Shown: positions 31,570 through 43,600 of the stretch, in pieces | How positions within the stretch are numbered: position 1 is the stretch's first letter | Layout of the letters: every line of letters begins with the position of its first letter | NCBI RefSeq assembly: GCF_016086655.4 | Contig: NC_052141.2 | Coordinates: 4,340,001-4,404,000, forward strand | Direction: 5' to 3' | DNA: 64,000 bases | Source of the DNA: Lepeophtheirus salmonis | Lineage: Eukaryota; Arthropoda; Copepoda; Siphonostomatoida; Caligidae | Made by a program: the position numbers and the translations under genes | Notes under the pieces: generated by a model | The model's input: the letters and a program-made list of their open reading frames with translations, nothing else | What the model was told of the DNA's origin: nothing | Databases searched by the model: none

Positions 31570-34225
31570 TTTATTGAAATTCTTTAGTTAATTAATAAAT
31601 TATATGCGGTTGAAGTTTAAGATTCAAAGTGTTCGGATTTTAAAGGACCACTTGTTATTGTTAATAGTTGAATCCTTTAGCTTTTAAATAGGTAGTACAA
31701 CAATTAATTAGTAATATTTTGTCAATTAATATTTGTGTGTATATCCTCATGTTCTCCTTCCATGATATTTGATACTGCGTGGGAAAAATACAAATATCTA
31801 ATTAGGCTTTTTAATGGATTTTCTATGAAGGTTAATCCTTCATAGTAAAATATAATATATGTCAGTTCGAGTAAATTTATTATTAATCTGTGAAAAGTGG
31901 GATATTTATTATGTCTGTATTGAAATATTTCTGTGGAGTGTTATGTTTTCAAAATTGTACCTTGCAATCATGTTTTCCAATTTGGTAATGGATTTGGATC
32001 AAATTCTGAATGCAAGAATTACATCGTTAAAACCATATTATTTTTCTGCTGGGGTGAGCCCTCTCCCAAGCGAGTGTAAGAGTCATTCCAAGCCAAATTA
32101 ATCCCTCAAAAACAGCACCTTCTTCGATTTTATTTCCAAATTTCGTACATATTTTAATATTAGTTTAAAACTTAAAATCCAAAATTTCATCCTTGTTTGT
32201 CCTCTTGTTTAGGATTTAGAGGCTGCTAAATGTTCGCCCTTGACGCCACCTACCACTATATCTCGAATGTTTTTGAAGATATCAATCTACCTTGTTTTTT
32301 TCTTTTGTTGTATTTTATTGTACAAGCCAACAAAATGGTTGTTTACCCATAAAGTTGTAATGTCAATATTTTGACCTAAAAGAATTACTCATGTAAATTT
32401 TCAATTTCACTTAAATCTTTGTATGTTAATTTGTAATATATCCTAAGCATATAAAATAAGTTTTCTTGAATGCATTCAATTCCACTTAAATACTACAAAT
32501 TAAAAATGTTTACGTAGGTTGAGCAAATTTCTGAATATATCTATAAGCTGTACCAAAACAACAAAGTTGGGACTTTGCAATCGCAGGATATTTTTTAATT
32601 TGTATTAAATTCCACTAAACAATAAAATCTATCAAATGTCAAAAAAAAAAGAAGAAATTTTAATGTCCTTTCTTTAAAATTATCGATTTGAACCCAGTAA
32701 CAGGATTTTTATTTTTTTTACGTATTCCAGATGAACCATATTTCTTGATAATCATTCTTTAACTTACTTAATGGTATGAGTTTTTTAGTCCCTAACATGC
32801 TGCCCATAAATAAATGTTCTCTTTTGTTACCGCGTAATAAGCCCATTTATTTTGACGTTTATTTTCATTTTTACTACACAAATATGAAGTATATTATGAA
32901 TAAATATATCATCCCAAATAAGACACCCTATTTGACCAATTAATAATTTTGGACAACAAAAACTGTCAATTAAACTCTTAAAAATACGCCTTTTATTTAT
33001 TATTTCTTAATTTTTAGTGTTGATTTGTTTTTACTTACGCATATGATAATTTTTATATTCTATAAGTTTGATATTTTTGATTTATTAGGAATAGTTAATT
33101 CCTTTTTTTTCGATAACCTTTTTAAAAAGAAACTATGAATCCATAATTGCTTCTAATTGTTTTGATTTTTTGTTTCATGAAAGGGGAAACTTCAACTCAA
33201 TTTTAATTTTGTTCTGATATAATCTCTCTTGTCCACAAAAATGAGTAGAAGCGTTGGCTTATTTTTTACTGCACGTTCACAACGTAGTATGACTTTGAGG
33301 AATGACTAGTTTGATAAATAGTCTAGTGTAGTTTTTCCAATCCTGGATATTAATAAATGATGTATCATCCCGGTTGAGATAAGTTGAGCAAAATGACCGT
33401 ACACTGATATCTCCCAAATTACTTACATCTCTTATGTCTTTATTTTTGATATTCTGAATTGTCTATCGTTTTGCTTAGAGCTTGATAGTATATATAGTAG
33501 AACATGCTCAGAGTGAGCATGCCATACACCTTTCTCCACAAATTTCCTGGCGATATTTTTTACTCTTTTTGAAAGTCCATCTTTTTTTTCATGTTCTGAA
33601 TTATTCTATTAGATGCAACGTATGTGATGGACGGATTAAAATGTTTAAATCTTCTTTAATTTGAAACCACATATGGAAGTAAAAATTCAGAATTAATTCG
33701 ACTATAATGCACAACTTTTGTGTTATATCTCCAGCCAACACATACTTTGAGATGTGGAGTTGTACGAAACAACTTTCGGATATGAGCTATATTGAGAGTG
33801 AAACAATGAAGATTTTCATTTTAAGAAGTTATTCATCTGCAACTCCCAAGATAATCACTTTTGTAATGCGATAAGCAAAAAATTACTCATTAGAATAATC
33901 ATCAACGACACTTTCAAACAAGGCGAAGCTTGTCCATACTTTTCTCAATTTGATAATTCAATTCGAAGTCGTGAACGTTACTACAAATAATTTTACAAGT
34001 TTCCTTATTTATCATAAATAAATGCATAATAAATTGGATATATATTATTCATATAATCTAAGACACCTGAAAACGAGTTAGCTCAATTTTCGGAATCATT
34101 CAGCTCAGTTATAATGTTAAAGATCAAATATTAAAATTTAATTTTGACAACGCAAGGCGATAAAAACTGCTTTATTTTTAGACACAACTTTTGAAGATGC
34201 AACAATGAAAACATAACAGTAAAAC
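31570..34225. other. 2.6-kb stretch with no recognised gene or element
   Basis: A+T-rich. ORFs at 31859-32101 and 33482-33664 show no domain, start context or splice support. 33690-33960 is slightly G+C-richer (for example TATCTCCAGCCAACACATAC) but has stops in all frames. Possibly intergenic or intronic host DNA; it has the fewest recognisable repeats in the window. Confidence 0.4.
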
Positions 34226-34236
34226 AGTACAATAAA

Positions 34237-34790
34237 ATGTTCCATAATCCCACAAAGATAGGTTTAGAGGAGAAAATACCAGAAATGAATAAGACCGAAG
34301 GCTCTGACAGTAACATTGAAAGAAGTACCAGTGATGAAAAGAGAAACCCCGGAGTGATCATAGATCCAAAGAAGACTACTTACACGGGTCTCTCACAGCC
34401 AAACCTACAGAGAACTGATGTACCATAAAGTCCGTCCAAAAAGTTGAAATGGATGAAGGCGTAGGGAGTATCCCCTTCTGTAACAGTTATAGTTCCAAAT
34501 ATAATCAAAAGACCACGACAATCCTCATCTGAAAACAAGGTAGATCTGCCTTGGATGATAGAAAACGATAATCAACTCCATGAAGAACCGACAACACAGA
34601 ATTCGAAAAGCTCTGATTTTGAATTATTCTTTATCAACCCAATTATTGATGCCTTGAGAGCTAAAGAGAGAAATATCACTGATGTTCTCATGACATCATC
34701 TTAAAAAACAAGTCATCCTTTGAGGAAGGGTTCAAGTAAAAAACATAAGTCAAGTAAAAAAGAAAAAATTAAGCAAATGACATCTATTAT
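34237..34790 (+). pseudogene. Putative LINE ORF1 relic
   Basis: 34237-34428 gives HNPTKIGLEEKIPEMNKTEG, SDSNIERSTSDEKRNPGVII and so on; after stops other frames give ENKVDLPWMIENDNQLHEEP, SSDFELFFINPIIDALRAKE and a basic KKHKSSKKEKIKQMTS. Hydrophilic, Lys/Ser/Glu-rich and just upstream of the endonuclease relic, it sits where an ORF1 (RNA-binding) protein would be. No zinc knuckle or RRM recognised; the call rests on position. Confidence 0.4.
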
Positions 34791-34849
34791 ATCATCTAAT
34801 GTAAATTTGATGGCATCTCCTCAGAGTGCCTGTTAAATATTGTACTAGT

Positions 34850-35590
34850 TCAGGCTAATTGGTTTCCCAGACATTGTTGTCCTAATAGATACACCTCTGG
34901 TTAGCTCAGATTCACTTTCCAAAAGTCATCCCGTCAACACACACTCCCTTTGTACCCAATGCATGCTCAATTCGCTTTCACCCTTCAAGAAGAGTGACAT
35001 TGATAGTCATAAAATCATTTTGCCCATCTTTTGTACTGTCAGACGAACAGGGAAACTATTTGACAGTAGACATTGAACTCTTTGGTCTTAAAACAGATAC
35101 AAATAAGTACATGGACGTCTACTTCTCAAACATCATCAACCATGACCACTCAAGCTTTCAAAACATAACAAAGGGGGACTTAAACGTTACTAGGAATCTT
35201 TTGCGTAACTCGGTTGGATATTCGGACTCTAAAAATAGAAGAAGAAAAAACAGACCTGGAAAAAGTACTCTCTACTTATTTTTTCGAAGACGCCGATCTA
35301 GTTCTACAATTAGAAAAACCATCGATTTCATTTAAAGAAATGACCAAAGAACATCAACAGTTCGAAAGTAGATACATATTAACCTCCAAATACATAATGG
35401 ACCATTTCTCCAAATTCCAAAAACTTCCTCCATTTATATCAGATCAGTCTCATATCCTTGTGAGATTCTTATCCCCCGATGATAATCACAAATCCTATTG
35501 GAAGCTAAATATTTCTTATGTGCATTGTCCTGAAGCGAAGAATGAGGTAATCAGGCTTATACAGATCAGCCTTCAAATAATAAAATGAAT
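34850..35590 (+). pseudogene. LINE ORF2 endonuclease domain (disrupted)
   Basis: FPDIVVLIDTPLVSSDSL, then FVLSDEQGNYLTVDIELFGL, FQNITKGDLNVTRNLLRNSV and SDQSHILVRFLSPDDNHKSY. The order matches an AP-type (exonuclease-endonuclease-phosphatase) nuclease: PDIVVLxDT, GDxNVTRN, and SDH (here SDQ) near its end, so a catalytic His is lost. Frame changes separate the blocks. In intact LINEs it nicks target DNA to prime reverse transcription. Confidence 0.65.
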
Positions 35591-36735
35591 ATTGGAACAT
35601 ACTCCCCAGTTTATACCTTTAAAAAAATGAGGCTCATTTTAAGTCCTAATGTAAAGAAACGGGCTCTAAAGCTGGTAAGGCAAGAAGAGAACAAATGGAT
35701 GATTAATTTTGATAGGAGAATCGTCCAAGGATCAAACTTATCTTTATTATCGTATTGAACAAATTATAGAATATGAGAAATATTGGAAAATTAAAGACTT
35801 TGCAAAATAGAGAAGGCTTAATCTCTAACGATATAAAGTTTATAAGTAATGAAGCGTCATCATTCTACATAAATCTTTATGTATGAAAAAGCTGCCAAAA
35901 GTGCAGGAAGTGTACTTTCTGTATGTTTTGGAGAGACCAGAGAAATAATTCTTACCACAATGATGCAGAGAAAGGTTTCGACGAAGAAAAAAATTTATCT
36001 ATCCCCCCAAACGACGACAATGACGGAAATACCTATAAAAGAAGAAGACATTAAAGAGTTCATTAATAAATACACAAAAAAAAGTCCAAAGCACCTGGTT
36101 CGTCCAATTTTTTATTTTGTGTATTATCAAAACATTCGTGACTCATCTTGCTTCAGTTCTTCAGAGAGTCTTCTACGGAATCTTTGAAAAAGGATCTGTG
36201 CCTCCCTTTATTAATGAGGCCATTCTGAAATTAGTGCATAAGAAAGGCAAAGATAAATTCGATATTAAAATTTACAGGCCGATAACTCTGTTCAACACGA
36301 CCTTCAAAATACTCTCGGGTATATTAAATAAAAGGCATTCAAACTACGTTCCAGAAATTGTGAATAAATCTCAAAAAGGATTTATTACAGACTACATGAC
36401 GGATGATATTCCTAAAAACATTCAGGACGCCGTTTCAGAAGTGAATAAGATGAAGACAGATTATCCCATCCTCTTGGTTGATTTTCAGAAAGCGTTCGAT
36501 TCAATATCTCACTAATTCATTACAAATCAGCTCACAAAATATAACATCCCCGGGGGAACTCATCGATATGATTGCTTCAACTATGAATTGTGCCGTTTTT
36601 ACTATTGAACTCCCAGGCAATCAATCAAAGTTCCCTTTAAAAGAGGTGTAAGGCAAGGTGACATTCTCATTCCAACGCTTTTCATTATTGCCATCAATTC
36701 TCTACGCGAAGAAAATACCCAAAATAAAAATAAAA
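35591..36735 (+). pseudogene. LINE ORF2 reverse-transcriptase domain (disrupted)
   Basis: Blocks: KAAKSAGSVLSV, PIKEEDIKEFINKYTKKSP (pre-RT), INEAILKLVHKKGKDKFDIK followed by IYRPITLFNTTFKILSG, EIVNKSQKGFITDY, YPILLVDFQKAFDSISH (motif A, catalytic Asp kept), then KVPFKRGVRQGDILIPTLFI (motif B) and IAINSLREEN. The YxDD motif and thumb are absent because the copy is cut at about 36735. Sequence style (HKKGKD ... YRPITLxNTxFKIL) is L1/Tx1-like. Several frameshifts. Confidence 0.75.
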
Positions 36736-36737
36736 TA

Positions 36738-36993
36738 AGGGGACTGAAGGCCCTGATCAGAAAAGAGTGGAAGAACTTGTCTTGGGACTTCATCAAGGGC
36801 AGCTGTGCTTCTTTTCGTCCCCGTATTGAAGCCATCATTCAAAATGGAGGGGAACATATTAAATAAAAAGCGTATAACTTTTTTCAATTAACAACTTTTC
36901 TTTCAAAAGTTTGCCATAAAAAGGCCACAAAATAAAAATATGGAGAAGTGAAATCGGCTTTTAAAAATTTCTAATTTTTGAGTTCTCACCCTG
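36738..36993 (+). pseudogene. maT transposase tail and 3' end fused to LINE
   Basis: GLKALIRKEWKNLSWDFIKG then SCASFRPRIEAIIQNGGEHI ends in TAA; the 3' end CTAATTTTTGAGTTCTCACC then CTG stops at 36993, followed by TA. It is related to the tail at 40800-41015 (SSDFIKASCASVRHRIKAII). The join to LINE sequence at about 36737 has no terminal repeat, so the left part was lost or recombined. Confidence 0.65.
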
Positions 36994-36995
36994 TA

Positions 36996-38200
36996 CATAA
37001 TAACGAGTGAATTCCTCTTTTTCCGCCAAGAAGTCCTAACAAAGAGATCATTTGGTAGTCTCAATATCATTGACTGATTCATTAATCACTTTCCCCCACT
37101 CCAGATCCTTTTAATTCAATCGTTCATTCACCTTTCGCCCCCTTCACTTCATTTTAGAAGACTGAATCTCTAGGTACTTAGTCTTTGTATCATTAATAAA
37201 CTTTAGTCAGAAGTATTTATTCGTATGTCTATTATATCCATTAGACTAATTGATATTTGAAACCAATTTAAAGGTTTCGTGTATAAAAACAATTTAAAAA
37301 AAAAAAGAGATAATCCCAATTAATTTTTTACTTTACCCACAGAACAATATTTCCTGGGTATATTTGAATCAATTATATGCTTATTATTCAAATTTGTGAT
37401 ATGAGTGTAGATAGCATAGAATTTTAGCCACTTTTATTTGATTATAGAGTCTTATATCTAGTCAGACGCATATTAAAAAAACCCAAAAATTAACATAGTA
37501 ACCTGGGCAATATGTAGAATGTTTTGGAGGATAGCGGCTTAGTTGTCATGACGTTTCCTTAGATAAGCTGGAAACAGCTGTGACGAGAGGGAGAAAGAAA
37601 TAAACGAGAACATAGTCAATATCCATTCTACTCTGAGTCCAACAAGGACCTACAATTATTACTCTGCAACCAATCCTGAGGGTTACGTTCCCTTTTTATG
37701 AACACACACGAACCTTCAAATTCAATGTAGTAGAATATGAAGTTAACTATTCAGGAATTAAATAAAAATGACAACACCCTTACCGTTTGGGACAGCAGAT
37801 TATTTTGAGTTACCATATTTCAAAGCATAAAAAATCTTGCACGTTATTTAAAATCCCTTTTATCATGAAACGACATCTGAAGGCGTTGGGTGGAGGCCTA
37901 TAAAATAAAAATCTGTGGGGCCTGTTAAATAAAACAACATTGATTGTTTTTTTTTTGGTGAGGACGTTAAAGAAAGAATATTAACTCTTTTATTTGCAAA
38001 TTAAAAAAAAAACAAAAAAAAAACGGGCAAACTAAAAAATACAACCAATTTTAATTACTACTTTTATTGACCCCGTAATGGCGTTTGTAATCAAATCCAT
38101 CCGTTCCTTTTTATTTTATTGGGAGGATCATTTTTTTCTATTTTAAGTGCAATTTTCAGGAGCTAATAAGAAGTACTTCAACTTAAAAAAATGTGCATAG
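36996..38200. other. No recognised gene
   Basis: A+T-rich with pyrimidine-rich stretches (37090-37160, 37630-37720). All frames are closed at short intervals. Confidence 0.4.
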
Positions 38201-38214
38201 TGGTGACCCATAAC

Positions 38215-38700
38215 TTGGAGTAGCATGACTTAATTATGAATGCCAATATTTTTTATGGAATCAATAAAAGACAACTACAAACCAATTTGTGATATATTTA
38301 AATACTATATTTAGCTACATTTGTTTAATTCAATATGTCTTCTTTCACAAGAAATGACAGCCTCGAGACGGCCTCGAACAGATTGGCAGCTCTTGACAAT
38401 GAAGTGAATATGCATGGCGTACCACGTTGCCATAATGGGAACTTTGAGTGACATTTAGATGAGAATTGTGGCAGACATTCTTCTCCAAGAGTTATATAAT
38501 CGCTGTAGGAGTTTTGCTTCTTCTTGGCTGTATCTTGCCATCCCTAATGGACTTTTTGATATTGTAGGCAGTCTGAGATGGAAATGCCAATGGTCTCTCC
38601 AGCCTTCTTGCCACTGACACCCGTGAAGAGGCGTTGCCTTTTTTGTTGATGCTCCGATATTTTTAAACGTAGACACATGGGATAAAAATTTAACATGTTT
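38215..38700 (-). pseudogene. maT deletion derivative: HTH joined to C-terminal tail
   Basis: From about 38650 leftward: TGVSGKKAGETIGISI, frameshift, TAYNIKKSIRDGKIQPRRSK (helix-turn-helix and basic hinge), followed without the DDE core by IHFIVKSCQSVRGRLEAVI and CERRHIEL to about 38325. The flank 38230-38320 matches that of 25465-25560. The whole catalytic region (about 200 residues) is gone. Confidence 0.6.
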
Positions 38701-38759
38701 ATTTTTTGTTTCAACAGTTGTTTGGCTGCATAATGACAACTTGTAAAAAAAAAAATAAC

Positions 38760-39128
38760 GAGAATAAAATCGAAATTATATACTGCTACAATTTTTCGTT
38801 CCCTACACGGTATATTTTATTCTGTAATTAATATCCGACCATATTTATCAATGATTCCCTGCACTCCCTAAATATACTCTAACTGGGTAAAGATACGTAT
38901 TAGTGTTGAGACTTGGTCCGACACCGACATTTTTTGGAGATGGGGTCTTAAAACTTTCCATATTGAAAAAAAAAAAAAATCAATTATCTTACAGATATTA
39001 ATAAACATTTTAGTTTAAAATTACTTTCCTGGAAAAAAGGACAACAAAATACTACAATGCCCTCAAACAAACGGGTTTAAAACAATCACAAAAAAATGAC
39101 TTATAATTTATACAAATTGAAAAAGTAA

Positions 39129-39159
<31 letters not shown>

Positions 39160-39880
39160 TACTAGAATAACGAAAAAACAGGAAAAGGACTATTTTGATC
39201 TAAAAATTTTGAACCTCTAAAAATTATGAATGATCAAATATTCAATTGCTCTTGTCTTTTATTGATAACTTTTCTATTCGATATTCCAAAATGAAGAATT
39301 GGATAGATTGCTTATTCTGTAACTCCCTTCAAATTAGAAAAAATAAACTCTCTCAGTATTTGCAAAGCCTGACTATTCATACAAACATGAATCCCAGCGT
39401 TAATTAGTTTGACACAGTCTTTACAACAAGAATTGAAATAAAAACATACCGATGATATTTGATATTGATTGAACGTGAACTTCCTACTATCTGCTATATC
39501 AGTCGTAGATTTTGAAATTCAAGTTCAATTTGCAAGTGCCAGGGCATTGGCAACCCAAAAAATATGAATACCTTTTCAAAGGCAATAAAAACCGTCAAAA
39601 TTGAAAATTGAGTTATGTGATGGATTGTTAAAATATCTTTTGAGAGAGATTCAATCTCCAAATTGCAGGTTTTTAAAGTTAATATTTTTGCTAAGAATTA
39701 TTTACTAATTAAATCAATTGTCGAACTGGAGTCATACGGAGACTCACCTTTCCAGACTTCCCTCTGCACTGCAGCCATATAGGGGAAAGTGGTTCAATAA
39801 AACCATTAAAGAGATCATCATTACCGACTTATAAACAGGTGAGCTGGAGACAACTGTTTTTATGGTTTAAAAATGTGGAC
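38760..39880. other. No recognised gene; A homopolymer
   Basis: A run of about 30 A lies near 39133-39161. No supportable coding frame. Confidence 0.4.
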
Positions 39881-39885
39881 CGATA

Positions 39886-40190
39886 ATAGAAATACAAGGA
39901 TAAACTATAACACGTGTAAGACTAATGTTTGACTTCCACCATACTTTTCTATATTGACGTCATAGTGTCTGAGCGGTTGCATGTTTTGTCAAAATTTGCT
40001 TTTCTTGCCACGCAGTCGGACGATACATCTAATTGAAAATTCTAGCAATAGGACGTCATAGACTATGATTGGTTACGTGTTTTGTCAAAATCTATCTGTC
40101 TTAATCAGCAGTCGGTACAATACATCAAGTTAAGATTCTAGCAAGCCCGATTACCTGATGCTATAACCTTATAGTTATATTTACCTTGCC
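39886..40190 (+). mobile_element. Repeat family C copy 2, short element with inverted ends
   Basis: Left AATAGAAATACAAGGATAAA and, inverted, the right-end counterpart seen at copy 1 (AATAGAAATACAAGGTTAG) suggest terminal inverted repeats. Inside are two about 100-bp units: GGTTGCATGTTTTGTCAAAA ... ATTGAAAATTCTAGCAATAG, then GGTTACGTGTTTTGTCAAAA ... AAGATTCTAGCAAGCCCGAT. Non-coding. Confidence 0.6.
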
Positions 40191-40199
40191 ATGAACGAT

Positions 40200-40740
40200 C
40201 AATGTTCTCCCCTAGGCTCATTTATCGATTGTACAATTAAGACTAATTAAAGACATTTAACTTCTTACAACATTATTGCAGGTTGATGATCACAATTTGT
40301 AAACAAAACTGAGGTCAGTAGCAACTCATCCATAGAATCTGTGTTGACCAAAATTTAAATAAAACCTACTCAAACCAAATTTTTCTTTGAGATCGGTCCA
40401 GAGCAAAATTCTTAAAGAACCAATTTATTTCAATCTACTATGAACAGTCCCGGATTTTCAGACTGAAACTCAACACGAATACTTAACTACCCTTACATCG
40501 TTTTTTATTCTATTTCTTAATGGTTTTATGCTTATTAGTTGTGTAATCAATCTGCTATTTCCATTCAATATAAACATCGTTAATTTTTATAGAGTCCATT
40601 TCCTCTCTTGAGTAATCTTTTTGATTAGGTACTACGTGAAGTACATTAAAGTCCTTTTGCTCTACAAACCTATTCTGGAACTATACAAAGGGGGACTTAC
40701 AACTTCTTTTTGATTTACGAAAACTTTGGAGCCGTGGACG
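40200..40740. other. No recognised gene
   Basis: A+T-rich spacer without supportable features. Confidence 0.4.
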
Positions 40741-40744
40741 GGGT

Positions 40745-41465
40745 GAGTGAGGACTTAAAAATTATAACACTTTAAAAGACGTTTTCACATCTCCATATTT
40801 TTATTTTGCACTATTTTTATGGCAAACTTTTGAAGCAAAAGTTGAAAACACTTTTTATTCAATATATCCCCGTCTATGATGGCTTTAATACGGTGACGAA
40901 CAGAAGCACAGCTGGCCTTGATGAAGTCCGAGGACAAGTTGTTCCACTCCTCCGTGATCACGGCCTTCAGGGCATCGATATTTGAGTGAAAATTCTTGTT
41001 CGTCTTACCCTCCAAGGCACTCCAAACTGTGAAGTCATGGGGTCACGTCCGGTGAGGACGAAAGTCAGAAGGCAGCCATGTTCTACCTTCAGATATGCTG
41101 GACCTTCTTCGCGCCGTTTTGGGTACAAACATAGTTGTTCCTGCGGAACGTGCTCTTTAACCATGGAAAGACATGGTACTTGAGCACCTTGTAGTAGACG
41201 TCTGTATTGACTGTATCATTGGCCTTAAAGGAGTAGGGAGGCATCTTGCTGTAGTTGGACGTCACGAAGCCCAGGACCAGGACCTGAGCTGGATGTTTGG
41301 TCCTGAATGTTTCCTCAGGGCGAGCTCTTGATTAAGCCCAGAATCAAATCAATTCTCCTCTTCTAAATAGCGTCCACTTCTCGTCTTGTGAGTGGAGGAG
41401 ATCGCACACTCTCTGTCGTGTTACTTGTTGCTTGGACATTTTTGATCGTACCAAAACAAAACAAA
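40745..41465 (-). pseudogene. maT transposase (internal deletion, frameshifts)
   Basis: From 41440 leftward: MSKQQVTRQRVCDLLHSQDE (N-terminus), a jump, HPAQVLVLGFVTSNYSKM, PPYSFKANDTVNTDVYYKVL, KYHVFPWLKSTFRRNNYVCT then QNGAKKVQHI (second catalytic motif QQDGAPAH changed), a frameshift, and FHSNIDALKAVITEEWNNLS, FIKASCASVRHRIKAIIDG. The first catalytic region is deleted. It ends in a GAGTTCTC/GAGGACTT-type terminus related to the ends at 36993 and 43463. Confidence 0.7.
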
Positions 41466-41489
41466 CACCCAATTGTAGTTTTGTGGTTG

Positions 41490-41890
41490 GTTTTTTTTTG
41501 ATTTTGTTTGTCTTTTTTAAATTCTTCTCTCATGAGTAATACAAAAATGACAGGTAATAGTAGTTTTAATAATAGCAATATTGAAAATAATATAAGGATT
41601 GTCTTGTCGCTAAATACGAGAGGGGGAAAGGATCGCTTATCATGCCATGCTTTAATGAAAATATTATTATCATTTTATCCAGATATTATATGTCTTCAGG
41701 ACATCAAACCTAAAGTATCTTCGTCATGTAAGGATGATTGCATCTTCTGTCTTCCAGGACAGTTTAACTATTTTTTTTACCGGCTCAGGTTCAAATAGAG
41801 GAGCTCTCTCCGTTTTTCACCAGTAAGATCACACGTAGTTATTCAATTGTTGGACGTTCTCTCCCCAAGTATAAAATAATAACAGTTTCG
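41490..41890 (+). pseudogene. LINE endonuclease N-terminal fragment
   Basis: Frame 41508-41798: NNIRIVLSLNTRGGKDRLSC then HALMKILLSFYPDIICLQDI, KPKVSSSCKDDCIFCLPGQF; a frameshift then gives GSNRGALSVFH. NIRIVSLNxRG ... PDIICLQ is the start of an AP-type endonuclease of a LINE ORF2. Only the first third of the domain remains. Its upstream Asn-rich leader (NSSFNNSNIENN) may be the ORF2 start. Confidence 0.6.
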
Positions 41891-42079
41891 ATTTTTTTAA
41901 TAAGTCGTGAGTAGACAGGGAGTTCTTTAGTCTAGAGACTAAAATATAGGCTACGGATGCAAAATTTTCCAAGCAATTTAATTACATTTTTGAATAAGAT
42001 GTTACGTGATTTATTTAGTCATATGATTGAGACATAAATAAGCTTTGTTTGTATGCCGTTTTTGTTTTAAATCAGTCAC

Positions 42080-42485
42080 CAAATGAGTGAACAGGGGGGA
42101 AAAATCCGTTTATTCGACATGCATTACCCACATATATCCCAAAAATACATCACTGCAATTTACAGAGGTAAATTTGATCACCTTCTGTCTGCAATATCCA
42201 GCGTGGCAAGAAGGTTGGTAAATGTACGTCCAGAGCTCCAGGCAGTGGAGTTCTCCACCAAAACTTTGGTGATTTCTACCCAGGGGTATGTGGCTTCCAA
42301 GGGTAGGGCGCCATCGAGGGCGTCACAAATGCAAGCCCAGAATAAAACTTTGATTACCTCAAGTCCTCCATCTCCAAGGACTAGGGCAACTACCCTGTGG
42401 ACAAAATTGTAAAAGCCTGTACCAGCTTCAAGTATCATATTAAGGCTGTCATTGTTTAAAATGGAGCCATATCGAATAAATGCTG
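42080..42485 (+). pseudogene. maT deletion derivative: HTH joined to C-terminal tail
   Basis: MSEQGGKIRLFDMHYPHISQ then KYITAIYRGKFDH is a helix-turn-helix N-terminus. After TSRAPGSG (the basic hinge) and a frame change it continues GAIEGVTNASPE, stop, NFDYLKSSISKD, stop, GNYPVDKIVKACTSFKYHIK, AVIV. The DDE core is absent except for a remnant before GAIEG. The minus-strand frame 42178-42438 is its shadow. Confidence 0.6.
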
Positions 42486-42799
42486 CCTCTGTGATTTGAT
42501 ATCAATTTTTGTTAATATATTTTTTTCCAATCAGATTAATAGAATTGTTTTTCCACACCATGACTCTCACTTCAGTCAAATATTATCAAAGCAATGAATA
42601 ATCAAATCGTATCTAATGGTCACATACAAAAAGTCTTTATGAATGGAACATCCCATTAGATTGAAGGAAGCACGAATTTTTGTTATTTTAAATACCAAAG
42701 AACAGTGGCGTCACTAGCCTCTTTTTGGGAGCAAGCTTCTAATTTACATAAATCAAATAGAATTCGGATTACGGTTACATTTTTACTGATTACTGATTC

Positions 42800-43080
42800 T
42801 GAAACAATGAATAAACCAATATTTTTACAATTAGAACAGGTGTTATTATAATCATTTTTATATATATCATAGGACACGTCGTAGCTTAAAATGTATTTCG
42901 GAACCTCTCCTCCAGAAATAAATTAATAAATACCCAAAAATCATTTGGTAGTTAGCCAATTATTCCCAACTAGGGAATGATTTAAGTTGAGTTATACAAT
43001 AAAAGGTAACAACGTGGACGATGCAACTGTTTATTTAGATGCCACTTTTTAATATAAATGGAGATGCTAAGGTAAATATA
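42800..43080 (+). repeat. Dispersed repeat D, copy 1 (uninterrupted)
   Basis: GGACACGTCGTAGCTTAAAA, GAACCTCTCCTCC, AAATCATTTGGTAGTTAGCC, AATTATTCC, then CAATAAAAGGTAACAACG and ATGCCACTTTTTAAT. The same blocks occur at 62990-63145 and 63755-63870, where about 600 bp separate the two halves. Confidence 0.5.
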
Positions 43081-43462
43081 GATAACTTTTTTTTTAACGA
43101 GGATTGAGTAATTCTATAAGCTTTTTAAGATCCGAAAAATCCCTCGGATCTTCTTTAAAATCCCTACAAAGTTAAAGTTTAAAGTTAAAGTGGTTCGGAT
43201 ATTAGATCTTTTCGGATATTACTAGTTTGCTTATACTATCCTAAGGTACTTTGGATCTGGGTCCACAACCCGTCCTATCTCGAATTAAAACGCGTGTGGC
43301 TAGGACATCCAAATAGAAAAATATGAATTTCTAGGAAGAGGAACAATGGGTACATGCGGTTTTATAAATCTGAATGCTTCGTCTTTCGATGCAGTTCCAA
43401 CTCTTCTTTTTGCTTACCTATCTACTTCGGCAGAGTAATGGAATTTAAAGCCATACTTAAAG

Positions 43463-43600
43463 GGTGAGAACTCAAAAATTAGAATACTCTTCGAGGCTTA
43501 CAAGGCTCGGTTCTAAAGTTCTGACAATTTTGTTCTTGGCGTCATTAGAAAGAGCAGACAAAAAGCTACATTTTTTTAATTTTTAAATTCAGTTTATCAG
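43463..43600 (+). repeat. Solitary maT terminal sequence
   Basis: GGGTGAGAACTCAAAAATTA then GAATACT is the inverted counterpart of the end at 36970-36993. No transposase follows; probably a leftover end. Confidence 0.4.

Noticed and set aside
36602..36887. Minus-strand ORFs over the LINE/maT junction
   Set aside because: Shadows of plus-strand RT and maT tail sequence.
39131..39162. A homopolymer considered as the poly-A tail of a retrotransposed copy
   Set aside because: No gene or element 3' end is recognisable directly upstream, and there is no target duplication.
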